DNA of 64,000 bases. Source: Fredricksoniimonas sp964643325. GTDB taxonomy: Bacteria; Omnitrophota; Gorgyraeia; Zapsychrales; Fredricksoniimonadaceae. Under the pieces are notes generated by a model. That model searched no databases, was not told the DNA's origin, and saw only the letters and a program-made list of their open reading frames with translations. The position numbers were made by a program, and so were the translations under genes. The stretch is taken from assembly GCA_964643325.1 (NCBI GenBank), contig CAZXSE010000002.1:62001-126000 (forward strand), written 5' to 3'. This document shows, one piece after another, positions 57,085 through 64,000 of the stretch (the stretch's first letter is position 1; every line of letters begins with the position of its first letter).

Positions 57085-57771
57085 CTATTTTGCAGGTTCA
57101 GGTTCTGGCTCAGGTGCGGGCTCAGGTTCAGGCTGTGGTTCCGGCGCCTTATCCCTTTCAGCATCCACATCCACGGTCTCAGTCTCTACTTTAGGCGCAA
57201 CCGCCTTGGGCTTTATCACGGTCATGTTCTCAGACGTGCTGTACGTCTGACGGCTGTCGAGGACCCCGTTACGATAGGATTCCTCAGCCGTAGGTTTGCC
57301 GCCCTCATCATACTCAACCGCCGTCCCGTCGAGGACCGCGTTATCGTAGAACATCTGCTTCTTGATGCCGCCGTTGGGATAATACAATGTCGCAGTGCCG
57401 TTCAGCACGCCTTTCACATACGTCTCTTCCTTCAATAAACGCCCTTTGGCGTCATAGCTCTTGAAAACGCCTTCCTGCAGATTGTTCTTATAGGTGCCCG
57501 TCATCTTGCTGACCCCGGACTCGTAATATGTCCGCGCCTCGCCTTCACGCAGCCCTTTAGAGTACACGGATACGGCCTTAAGTTTGCCGTTGGAATAATA
57601 ATCCTTGATGATCCCGTCGAGCTCCGTGTTCTTGTAATTCTCCTCGCGCTCGATGGCGCCGCTATCATAATAAAGACGATAGACGCCGTCCGCGACGGGC
57701 GATTTCATCTTGGCATCCGCCAGGCCGACCGCTGCCAGGAACACGCACGCACCGATGAACAATAGCCTCAT
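57085..57771 (-). CDS. Exported MORN-repeat protein with acidic Pro-Glu tail
   Basis: Paralogue of the gene at 18112-19143, 228 residues. Signal peptide 1-20 (ending GLADA), about seven MORN-type repeats (RLYYDSGAIEREENYKN, KDYYSNGKLKAVSVYSKG and others), a linker and a C-terminal tail of alternating Pro and Glu. The tail may span peptidoglycan or bind cations. The ATG at 57771 has GGAGGG upstream. It lies between mnmA and pgi, 15 bases after mnmA ends, so it may be co-transcribed with the biotin operon. Function unknown. Confidence 0.8.
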   Translation of the reverse strand: MRLLFIGACVFLAAVGLADAKMKSPVADGVYRLYYDSGAIEREENYKNTELDGIIKDYYSNGKLKAVSVYSKGLREGEARTYYESGVSKMTGTYKNNLQEGVFKSYDAKGRLLKEETYVKGVLNGTATLYYPNGGIKKQMFYDNAVLDGTAVEYDEGGKPTAEESYRNGVLDSRQTYSTSENMTVIKPKAVAPKVETETVDVDAERDKAPEPQPEPEPAPEPEPEPAK

Positions 57772-57786
57772 ACTTCCCTCCATGAG

Positions 57787-58806
57787 TTAAACAGCCCGAT
57801 CAATGACCCCGCCGCCGAGGACAAGGCCTTCATCGTAAATAACAACACTTTGCCCCGGCGTGACCGCTTTCTGGGGTTCTTTGAAAAAGACCTGAAAGCG
57901 GCCGTCGTCCATGAACGTCACCGTGGCGCGAATATCATTTTGATTATACCTTATCTTGACCCCGGCTTCGATCGTTTCTTTTGAAAAGTTGCCCGACAAA
58001 AGATTAAGTCCCGAGGCCTCAAGCCCGCAGCTGAACAAAAGCTCCTGTGGCCCCACATGGACCGTATTCGCCGTCGGATCAATGCGATTAACATAAACCG
58101 GCACGCCCAGGGCAATGCCCAACCCTTCACGCTGGCCGATGGTATAATTAAAGACACCCTTGTGCTGACCGACCACCTTGCCCTGATGGTCGACGAAATC
58201 CCCGGGAGCAACAGTCAGACCAGCGCGCGCGATCAGGAAATCCTGATACTTTCCGCCGGGAATAAAACAAACATCCTGGCTGTCCTTTTTTTCCGCCACT
58301 GGCAAGCCAAACCTTGCGGCCAGGGCGCGTACCTCATCTTTCGTATACCCGCCCAGAGGGAACATCAACAAGGGCAAGCGCTCGCGAGGGATCCCATATA
58401 GAAAATAAGTCTGGTCTTTGTGCGGGTCCCGGGCCTTGCGCAAACCATCCTGATTAATGGCATAATGCCCGGTCGCCAGATGCGTCGCGCCTAGCGCAAG
58501 AACATCCTGGAACAGCCGTCCGAACTTCAAATATCGATTGCAGCGGACGCATGGATTGGGCGTTCGGCCTTTTGAATATTCCTTCACAAATCCGTCGATA
58601 ACGAGCGATCCGAGAGCGTCCTTATAATCGAGCACATGATGTTCAATGCCCAGGATGCCGCATACCCGGCGCGCATCATCGACGGGCGAAAGGCCAAAAT
58701 CCATGGTGACCCCCGCGACATCATGGCCCTGCTCTTTGAGCAGCGCCGCTGCCACCGATGAATCCACCCCGCCTGAGAGGGCGACCATGACCTTTGATCT
58801 TTTCAT
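57787..58806 (-). CDS. mnmA: tRNA 2-thiouridylase MnmA
   Basis: Thiolates U34 of Lys, Glu and Gln tRNAs. The PP-loop ALSGGVDSSVAAALL is at 9-23. NPCVRC and DVCFIPG carry the catalytic cysteine pair. GHYA, PHKDQTYFLYGI and the C-terminal GxxVVIYDEGLVLGGGVI domain complete it. 339 residues, full length. It overlaps the bioD-bioA gene by four bases, so it is placed inside the biotin operon. Confidence 0.95.
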   Translation of the reverse strand: MKRSKVMVALSGGVDSSVAAALLKEQGHDVAGVTMDFGLSPVDDARRVCGILGIEHHVLDYKDALGSLVIDGFVKEYSKGRTPNPCVRCNRYLKFGRLFQDVLALGATHLATGHYAINQDGLRKARDPHKDQTYFLYGIPRERLPLLMFPLGGYTKDEVRALAARFGLPVAEKKDSQDVCFIPGGKYQDFLIARAGLTVAPGDFVDHQGKVVGQHKGVFNYTIGQREGLGIALGVPVYVNRIDPTANTVHVGPQELLFSCGLEASGLNLLSGNFSKETIEAGVKIRYNQNDIRATVTFMDDGRFQVFFKEPQKAVTPGQSVVIYDEGLVLGGGVIDRAV

Positions 58807-60845
58807 AGATCCCCTAATGATACTGTCACATCCCTGATCGATCGTTCCACCGCACCCACGAGCTGATCAAGTTCCGGAATGCTCATGGACAAAGGCGGCA
58901 TCAGGACGATCACATCCCCCAGCGGCCTGATGATAACGCCATAATGACGGGCTCTGGCACAAACCTGAACGCCAACGCGCCGGCCGGCATCGAACGGCTT
59001 CTTAGTCGCGCGATCCTCGACCAACTCGATCCCGACCATGAACCCACGCTGGCGGATATCTCCGACGCAAGGGATGGCATTAAGCCGCGCCAGGCGCTTC
59101 TTAAGGAACGCGATCTTCGGCTGCAGCCTTGCCAACACGCGCTCTTTCCTGAAAATATCAATGTTCGCCAGCGCCACAGCGCAGGCCAAAGGATTGCCGG
59201 TGTAAGTATGCCCGTGAAAGAAAGTTTTCATATCTTTGGCAGGGAACAGGAATCCATCAAAGACCCGTTGCGTTGTCAGCGTAGCGGCCAGCGGCAAATA
59301 GCCGCCCGTCAGGCCTTTGGCCGTGCACAAAAGATCCGGCCGCACACGCTCATGCTCGCATGCGAACATCTTGCCTGTCCGGCCAAACCCGGTAGCAACC
59401 TCATCGATGATCAGCAGAACATCGTATTTGCGGCAGAGCGTTTCAAACCCCTTGAGCACACCTTTCGGCCACATGATCATTCCCGCCGCGCCCTGCACGA
59501 TCGGCTCCAGCACCAGGGACGCGATCTTGTGGTGATCCTTCTTCAAGAGCAACTCAAAGCGCTCGAGCGCCTCGAACGCATACTCCGGATAACTCTTTCC
59601 GGCGGGCGCACGGTAACAATCCGGCATCTCAATCTGAATGGTCTTAAAAACAAGTTGATGATAAACCTTATGGAAAAGATCAATGCCGCCGACGCTGACC
59701 GACCCCAGCGTATCGCCATGATACGAATTCTTCAGATGGACAATGGATGTCTTTTTCGGGCGCCCGACATTCTGCCAATACTGATACGACATCTTCAGCG
59801 CGATCTCGACCGCCGTTGAGCCGTTGTCAGAATAAAAAACTTTGACGAGATCCCCGGGCGCCAATGCCACAAGCTTTTGGGCCAGCTCAACGGCCGGCGT
59901 ATTGGAAAGTCCGAGCATGGTCGAATGCGCGATCTTATCGATCTGGGCTTTGAGCGCCTCATCAAGAGCCGCCTTGCGATGGCCATGCACGGTCACCCAC
60001 AAGCTGGAGACTCCGTCGAGATATCTGCGGCCGTCGGTGTCGATCAGGCAGGAACCTTCAGCGCGGTCAATGACCAGCGGCTGTTCAGGGACATCTCCCA
60101 ACCAGTCCTTCATCTGTGTGAACGGATGCCATATATATTTTTTGTCCAACGCAACAAGCTGCTGTGTCCGCGGCCACGGACGCGCCAGAAGTTTCTTCAG
60201 GTCGATCTTTCCCGCGCACGCCCGACGCACGGCAACAGGATCGGCCTTCTTCAAGAAAGGCACGGTCCCCAGTAAAGGAACACCGGCAAGCTCCTTGATC
60301 GCGCGAGGATTGGTTTTTTCCGCGACGCCTTTTTTCCGGCCAGAAACGTCAGAAAAAATAATGCCCGCAACACGGATCCCCCGGCGCTGCGCTTCCCGCA
60401 CCGTTAACAGCGTATGATTGATCGTGCCCAGGCCAAGGCGCGCCACAATAACAAGTTCAGCGTCGAGATCGCGAGCAAGATCGGCCATCAGGTACTTCCC
60501 TGTGATGGGCACCAAAAGACCTCCCGCGCCCTCCACGAGCATGATCTCATGGCGGCCGGCCACGCGCATAAAAGCATCCATGATCTTCGCCGTCGAAATC
60601 CTGATCCCGGCGCGGCGCAACGCCACATGCGGAGCCAGCGGCTCAGGCGCAAAATACGGATTGATCTCGCGCAAGCCGTCTTTCAGCCCCAGCCTGGCTT
60701 TCAGGAACTCGCTGTCCCCGACGCCAGACTGAACGGGCTTGAAAATGCCCACATCATGCGCCTCTTGCAGCAATGCCCCAAGAGCCAGCATCGTGTAAGT
60801 CTTGCCAACACCCGTGTCCGTCCCTGTGATAAAGAATGTCCTCAT
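58803..60845 (-). CDS. Dethiobiotin synthetase-DAPA aminotransferase fusion (BioD-BioA)
   Basis: Two successive biotin enzymes in one chain of 680 residues. Residues 1-225 are BioD, with GTDTGVGKT at 8-16, FKPVQSG and EGAGGLLVP. Residues about 235-680 are BioA, a PLP aminotransferase with HPFTQM, DGVSSLWV, HGDTLG, IIDEVATGFGRTG and the PLP lysine in TAKGLTGGYLP. BioA acts before BioD, so the fused order is the reverse of the reaction order. Similar fusions occur in plants and fungi (BIO3-BIO1 type). Start at 60845 as ATGA overlap with bioC. No bioB in the window. Confidence 0.93.
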   Translation of the reverse strand: MRTFFITGTDTGVGKTYTMLALGALLQEAHDVGIFKPVQSGVGDSEFLKARLGLKDGLREINPYFAPEPLAPHVALRRAGIRISTAKIMDAFMRVAGRHEIMLVEGAGGLLVPITGKYLMADLARDLDAELVIVARLGLGTINHTLLTVREAQRRGIRVAGIIFSDVSGRKKGVAEKTNPRAIKELAGVPLLGTVPFLKKADPVAVRRACAGKIDLKKLLARPWPRTQQLVALDKKYIWHPFTQMKDWLGDVPEQPLVIDRAEGSCLIDTDGRRYLDGVSSLWVTVHGHRKAALDEALKAQIDKIAHSTMLGLSNTPAVELAQKLVALAPGDLVKVFYSDNGSTAVEIALKMSYQYWQNVGRPKKTSIVHLKNSYHGDTLGSVSVGGIDLFHKVYHQLVFKTIQIEMPDCYRAPAGKSYPEYAFEALERFELLLKKDHHKIASLVLEPIVQGAAGMIMWPKGVLKGFETLCRKYDVLLIIDEVATGFGRTGKMFACEHERVRPDLLCTAKGLTGGYLPLAATLTTQRVFDGFLFPAKDMKTFFHGHTYTGNPLACAVALANIDIFRKERVLARLQPKIAFLKKRLARLNAIPCVGDIRQRGFMVGIELVEDRATKKPFDAGRRVGVQVCARARHYGVIIRPLGDVIVLMPPLSMSIPELDQLVGAVERSIRDVTVSLGDL

Positions 60846-61621
60846 GCTTTTGCCTCTACCCAAATGATCTCAAATGTTGCCTGCAGCTTGTCACCCCGGG
60901 AGAAATCCTTGCGGTACGCTTTCTCCGTCGATGCCAGAAGCGCCTTGCCCCAAAAGAAATCCCGGGCAAGCCCATTGGCGCCGATGCCCTGCAGCCATTT
61001 CAGGAGAGCCTTAAGGTCCTGGAATAAGGCCACACGGCTCTCGATCGCAACGGTCGCGTTCTCAAAGAGCGCGATATCGAGTGCCTGACGCACCAGGGCA
61101 TCGGAAGGCATGCGCCTCAACGAAGGCAGGCCGCGATTAAGACTGCGCGCGGCATGATCAAGGCTGGCAAAGAATTCCTGCAATGTCGCGCTGCCAAAGA
61201 GGGCTGCGGCAAAATGCCCGTCGGGCCGAAGCACGCGCCGGGCCTCCGTAAAAGCGCAGGGAAGATCGTCGACCCATTGGTACACCGACGAAGAAACGAC
61301 GGCGTCAAAACTGCCCCGTTCAAAAGGCATGGCGCACGCATCCGCCTGCACCCATACCGCCTCAGGGCACTGCCGCCGCCCATGCGCAACCATGCCCCAG
61401 GCCGCATCCAGCGCCACCACATCCGCCCCGCCGCGAACAAGCGCCGCGGCCGCGGCGCCGTCGCCTGCGCCCACATCAAGGACCCTGGCCGTCTCAAGAA
61501 AACTCATGTGCCCGACAAGATCCTCGGCCAGCGTTGTCTGGATGGCCGCATGCGTAGCATACCCGCGCGCCGCGTCGGAAAATCTCTGGGCTACAAGCCG
61601 CCTGGCGTCTGAAGAGCTCAT
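60842..61621 (-). CDS. bioC: Malonyl-ACP O-methyltransferase BioC
   Basis: SAM-dependent methyltransferase that caps malonyl-ACP to start pimelate synthesis on the fatty-acid machinery. Motif I VLDVGAGDGAAAAAL, DAAWGMV and SSSVYQWVDDLP are typical BioC signatures, as is the N-terminal RFSDAARGYATHAAIQ. 259 residues. Four-base overlaps with bioH and with bioD-bioA show coupling. Confidence 0.92.
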   Translation of the reverse strand: MSSSDARRLVAQRFSDAARGYATHAAIQTTLAEDLVGHMSFLETARVLDVGAGDGAAAAALVRGGADVVALDAAWGMVAHGRRQCPEAVWVQADACAMPFERGSFDAVVSSSVYQWVDDLPCAFTEARRVLRPDGHFAAALFGSATLQEFFASLDHAARSLNRGLPSLRRMPSDALVRQALDIALFENATVAIESRVALFQDLKALLKWLQGIGANGLARDFFWGKALLASTEKAYRKDFSRGDKLQATFEIIWVEAKA

Positions 61622-62355
61622 CCTGCCAACTCCCGCAACAATACGTTGAACTCATCCGGCTTCGACAAAAAAGGGAAATGCCCGCAACCGCTCATCACAT
61701 CCACGCGCGCCGTCGGGCAAAGCGCCTTGACCGGCCCCGCTACAACCACAGGACAAATAGGATCCCCGTCGCCAAGAATGAACCTGACAGGAACATCCAC
61801 GGTCTTCAAAATATCGCGCAGGTCGGCTGATGCCAGGATATCAAGGAATCCCTGCAGCGCCTCCTGCGACGGGACCGGGATCTTCTGAAGCAGGGTTTTA
61901 ACCTCACGGTATGAGGCGCCTTCACGCTCCTGACGCGTAAAAAGAGAACGAAAGAACATTTCCATCACCGCTGCCGTATCACCTTGAAGCTGGCCGCTCA
62001 ATTTCCTGATGCGCTCCTGATCAAGCCCGGCGGGAAACCCGTCGCATGCCGTAAACCGCGGCATAGACCCGGCAAACGTGATCGACGTGAACATCTGCGG
62101 AGCCTTCTCCCATAATTTGAGCGCCACAAGCCCGCCGAAAGAACTGGCCACGACCGCCGTGCCTTCCCGAACCCCGCCTGAGAGAACTCGCGCGGCCATG
62201 GCATCAAGGCCCTCTCCCGACCAGGGCGCGCCGCCATGCCCCGGAAGATCAACGGCAGTAGCAGGCGCAAACGCCTTGAAATGATCCATCTGCTTCTGCC
62301 ACACGATGCCGGCCCCGCCAAAACCGTGAATAAAAAGAAAGGCGCGCGCTGTCAC
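61618..62355 (-). CDS. bioH: Pimeloyl-ACP methyl ester carboxylesterase (BioH-like)
   Basis: Alpha/beta hydrolase that removes the methyl ester from pimeloyl-ACP, ending BioC action. HGFGGAG forms the oxyanion region, ASSFGG holds the nucleophilic Ser (the usual first Gly of GxSxG is Ala), GDGDPIC the Asp and GCGHFPF the His. 245 residues. The assignment to BioH rather than a general esterase rests on the position between bioF and bioC. Confidence 0.83.
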   Translation of the reverse strand: MTARAFLFIHGFGGAGIVWQKQMDHFKAFAPATAVDLPGHGGAPWSGEGLDAMAARVLSGGVREGTAVVASSFGGLVALKLWEKAPQMFTSITFAGSMPRFTACDGFPAGLDQERIRKLSGQLQGDTAAVMEMFFRSLFTRQEREGASYREVKTLLQKIPVPSQEALQGFLDILASADLRDILKTVDVPVRFILGDGDPICPVVVAGPVKALCPTARVDVMSGCGHFPFLSKPDEFNVLLRELAG

Positions 62356-62359
62356 AGAT

Positions 62360-63511
62360 TCACCTCACGCCCCTGAACGCGTCCGCGCAACGGGCAATAT
62401 CATCCTGTGTATGCGCCGCGGTCACCACCACGCGCAATCGCGCCGTATGCGCCGGCACCGTCGGAGGCCGGATCGCGGCGACAAAAATACCCCGCTCGAG
62501 CAGTCCCCGGGAAATAGCAAGAGCGCGCTGTGTGTCCTTGACCAGGACCGGGATGATCGGCGTTGTGCTTGCCATGGCATCCCATCCCGCCGCGCGCAGG
62601 TCTTCACGCAATTGCCGCGCATTATCCAGAACCTTTGCCCGGCGCCAGGGTTCTTCGCGCATGATGCCGATCGCGGCCCGGGCGGCAGCTGCCACCGCCG
62701 GCGGCAACGCGGTCGTAAAAATAAAACTGCGCGCTGTATTGATCAAATATTCCCTGAGAACACCGCTGCCGGCGCAATACGCCCCGCACGCGCCCGCGGC
62801 CTTTGACAAGGTCCCCATCTGAGCATGCACCCCGTCCTCAAGGCCAAGCTCTTCGACCATGCCTGAGCCCGTCGGACCGAACACCCCGAATGCGTGCGCC
62901 TCATCGACCATGAGCCAGGCATCATGCGCCTTCGCCAGGGCCGCGATCTCCTTGAGAGGCGCCACATCGCCGTCCATGCTAAAGACCGTATCCGTGACAA
63001 TAAGCCTGCGGCGCGCGCCCGAAGCGCGCTTGAGCAGCTCCTCAAGCGCGTTCATATCCTTATGCGGATAACGATAAACTTTGGCGCGGCAATGCAATGC
63101 CCCGTCGACGATCGACGCATGATTGAGCTTATCAGAAAAAACCGCGTCCCCGCGCCCCATCAGCGCGGTGATGATCCCCTCATTGGCCGCATACCCGCTT
63201 GAAAAAACAAGCGCCTGCGGCGTACGTTTAAATGCCGCCAGTTCCCGCTCAAGCGCCTCATGCTCGTCGAAGTTCCCGCACACCAGGCGGGACGCGCCGG
63301 CCCCGAACCCCCGGCGCTGCATGGCCTCTTGCGCCGCCGCAACAAGCCGGAGGTCAGCGGCCAGCCCCAGATAATCATTCGAACAAAAATTAATAACCTT
63401 CTTTCCATCAAGAACGATCTCGCGTCCCTGCGCCGATGCAACGGTCCTTAAAGACCTCAGCGATCCGCGGGCCCCAAGCGCATCAAGCTGTTCTTGCAGA
63501 ATGTCGTTCAT
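62360..63511 (-). CDS. bioF: 8-amino-7-oxononanoate synthase
   Basis: PLP enzyme condensing pimeloyl-ACP (or -CoA) with alanine. FCSNDYLGLA, GAGASRLVCGNFDEHEALE, SDKLNHASIVDG, VDEAHAFGVFGPTGSG and the PLP lysine in GTLSKAAGACGAY are all present. 383 residues, full length. Four bases overlap with birA, and four bases separate it from bioH. Confidence 0.95.
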   Translation of the reverse strand: MNDILQEQLDALGARGSLRSLRTVASAQGREIVLDGKKVINFCSNDYLGLAADLRLVAAAQEAMQRRGFGAGASRLVCGNFDEHEALERELAAFKRTPQALVFSSGYAANEGIITALMGRGDAVFSDKLNHASIVDGALHCRAKVYRYPHKDMNALEELLKRASGARRRLIVTDTVFSMDGDVAPLKEIAALAKAHDAWLMVDEAHAFGVFGPTGSGMVEELGLEDGVHAQMGTLSKAAGACGAYCAGSGVLREYLINTARSFIFTTALPPAVAAAARAAIGIMREEPWRRAKVLDNARQLREDLRAAGWDAMASTTPIIPVLVKDTQRALAISRGLLERGIFVAAIRPPTVPAHTARLRVVVTAAHTQDDIARCADAFRGVR

Positions 63512-64000
63512 AGCAAGACATCCCCCGCCAGGCGCTTGACAACTTTGCCGTCAGGCATACGCACCATCAATCCGCCATCATCCGCAAGATCCTCGGCGAT
63601 GCCCACAAAAGATGTATTCTGATCGACAAAACGCACCCTGCGCCCCAGCATGGCAGAGCGCGTTCTCCACGCATCCAATGCCGTCGCCGGGCCGTTCTTC
63701 AGGAACGCGCCATACCATTTTTCAAGACTGCGCAAAACTTCCTGGAAAAGCAGAACTCTCGAGCACGAGGCGCCGGACTCCACGCGTAACGAGGTCGCCT
63801 CGGGAAGCAGCTGCGTCGGCGTATTATTGACATTGATCCCGGCGCCAAGGACCACGAATTGCACACGGTCCGTTTCAGCGCGCAATTCCGTCAGGATGCC
63901 GCAGACTTTTTTACCTTTGATAAGAATGTCATTAGGCCATTTAATGCGCGCCTCGACCGCGGGAACAACCTTCTCAATGGCCTCGCTCATGGCCACGGCC
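63508..64000 (-). CDS. birA: Biotin-protein ligase (N-terminus beyond window)
   Basis: Attaches biotin to the acetyl-CoA carboxylase carrier protein. The visible C-terminal 163 residues contain IKWPNDILIKGKKVCGILTE and GAGINVNNTP, the biotin/AMP-binding core, and the C-terminal SH3-like domain (GRRVRFVDQNTSFVGIAEDL). The frame is still open at the window edge. Whether it also has a BirA helix-turn-helix repressor domain cannot be seen. It heads the biotin operon and serves AccB, the partner of AccD encoded in this window. Confidence 0.92.
   Translation of the reverse strand, partial: AVAMSEAIEKVVPAVEARIKWPNDILIKGKKVCGILTELRAETDRVQFVVLGAGINVNNTPTQLLPEATSLRVESGASCSRVLLFQEVLRSLEKWYGAFLKNGPATALDAWRTRSAMLGRRVRFVDQNTSFVGIAEDLADDGGLMVRMPDGKVVKRLAGDVLL

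Noticed and set aside
1..64000. tRNA or rRNA genes
   Set aside because: I saw no rRNA-like segment and no convincing cloverleaf with a T-arm consensus on reading both strands; a covariance-model search would be decisive.

Overview
The window looks like a chromosomal stretch of a Gram-negative, uncultured-type bacterium. I infer candidate phylum Omnitrophota (OP3) from an LptD outer-membrane gene at the left edge, an exported protein with the TTYYPAPSGKYQEL motif, lysine-rich micro-genes, and the mix of biosynthetic fusions. No rRNA or other marker gene is present to prove this. A run of exactly 100 N (23699-23798) shows that the sequence is a scaffolded draft assembly. Almost every gene is on the minus strand. 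The exceptions are a polyprenyl synthase (38578-39666) and two lysine-rich micro-genes (42602-42899).

Region by region (transcription mostly right to left). 1-8150: lptD (partial), a ROK sugar kinase, two GGDEF proteins, an orphan MalK/UgpC-type ATPase, accD and a DUF1015 gene. 8170-13011: a trehalose cassette of a GH15 hydrolase, a membrane sensor-HAMP-trehalose-phosphate synthase fusion and otsB. 13226-19998: heat-shock genes hrcA-grpE-dnaK-dnaJ-fmdB, a MORN-repeat protein and an exported Hsp20, with CIRCE-like sites. 20024-25688: hflX, miaA, a TPR/SPOR protein, a non-coding stretch with palindromic repeats and a candidate small RNA, a Nudix gene and cca broken by the assembly gap, a bifunctional-nuclease gene and nrdR. 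25690-37701: glyA, rpiB, a TsaC/low-molecular-weight phosphatase fusion and a purine operon (purB, C, SL, Q, M, D, E). 37871-42402: a DUF2059 protein, polyprenyl synthase, a ydbH-ynbE-ydbL cassette and hemW. 42531-42959: twin lysine-rich micro-genes.

42922-50977: tatAC, then an operon joining a type IV pilus engine (GspE/PilB-type ATPase, GspF-type membrane protein, pilins) to proteins of integrative-conjugative-element type (TraU/PFL_4710-like and partners). One pilin carries a phage tail-collar domain. The promoter of this operon is flanked by two matching palindromes 52 bp apart. 51044-55722: a prepilin-peptidase-like protein and a His-Xaa-Ser (HXS) peptide-modification locus with two precursor peptides, an HxsB-type radical SAM/SPASM protein, an HxsD and an HxsD-like protein. 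55749-64000: pgi with an in-frame palindromic insertion, a second MORN protein, mnmA and a biotin operon (birA, bioF, bioH, bioC, bioD-bioA fusion).

The most novel parts are the HXS locus, the pilus/conjugation hybrid operon with its tail-collar pilin, the two micro-genes, the sensor-linked trehalose synthase and the candidate RNA at 23168-23317. Promoters I could pick out are sigma-70-like: a TTGNNN-type -35, a 16-18 bp spacer and often TAGAAT or TATACT at -10.
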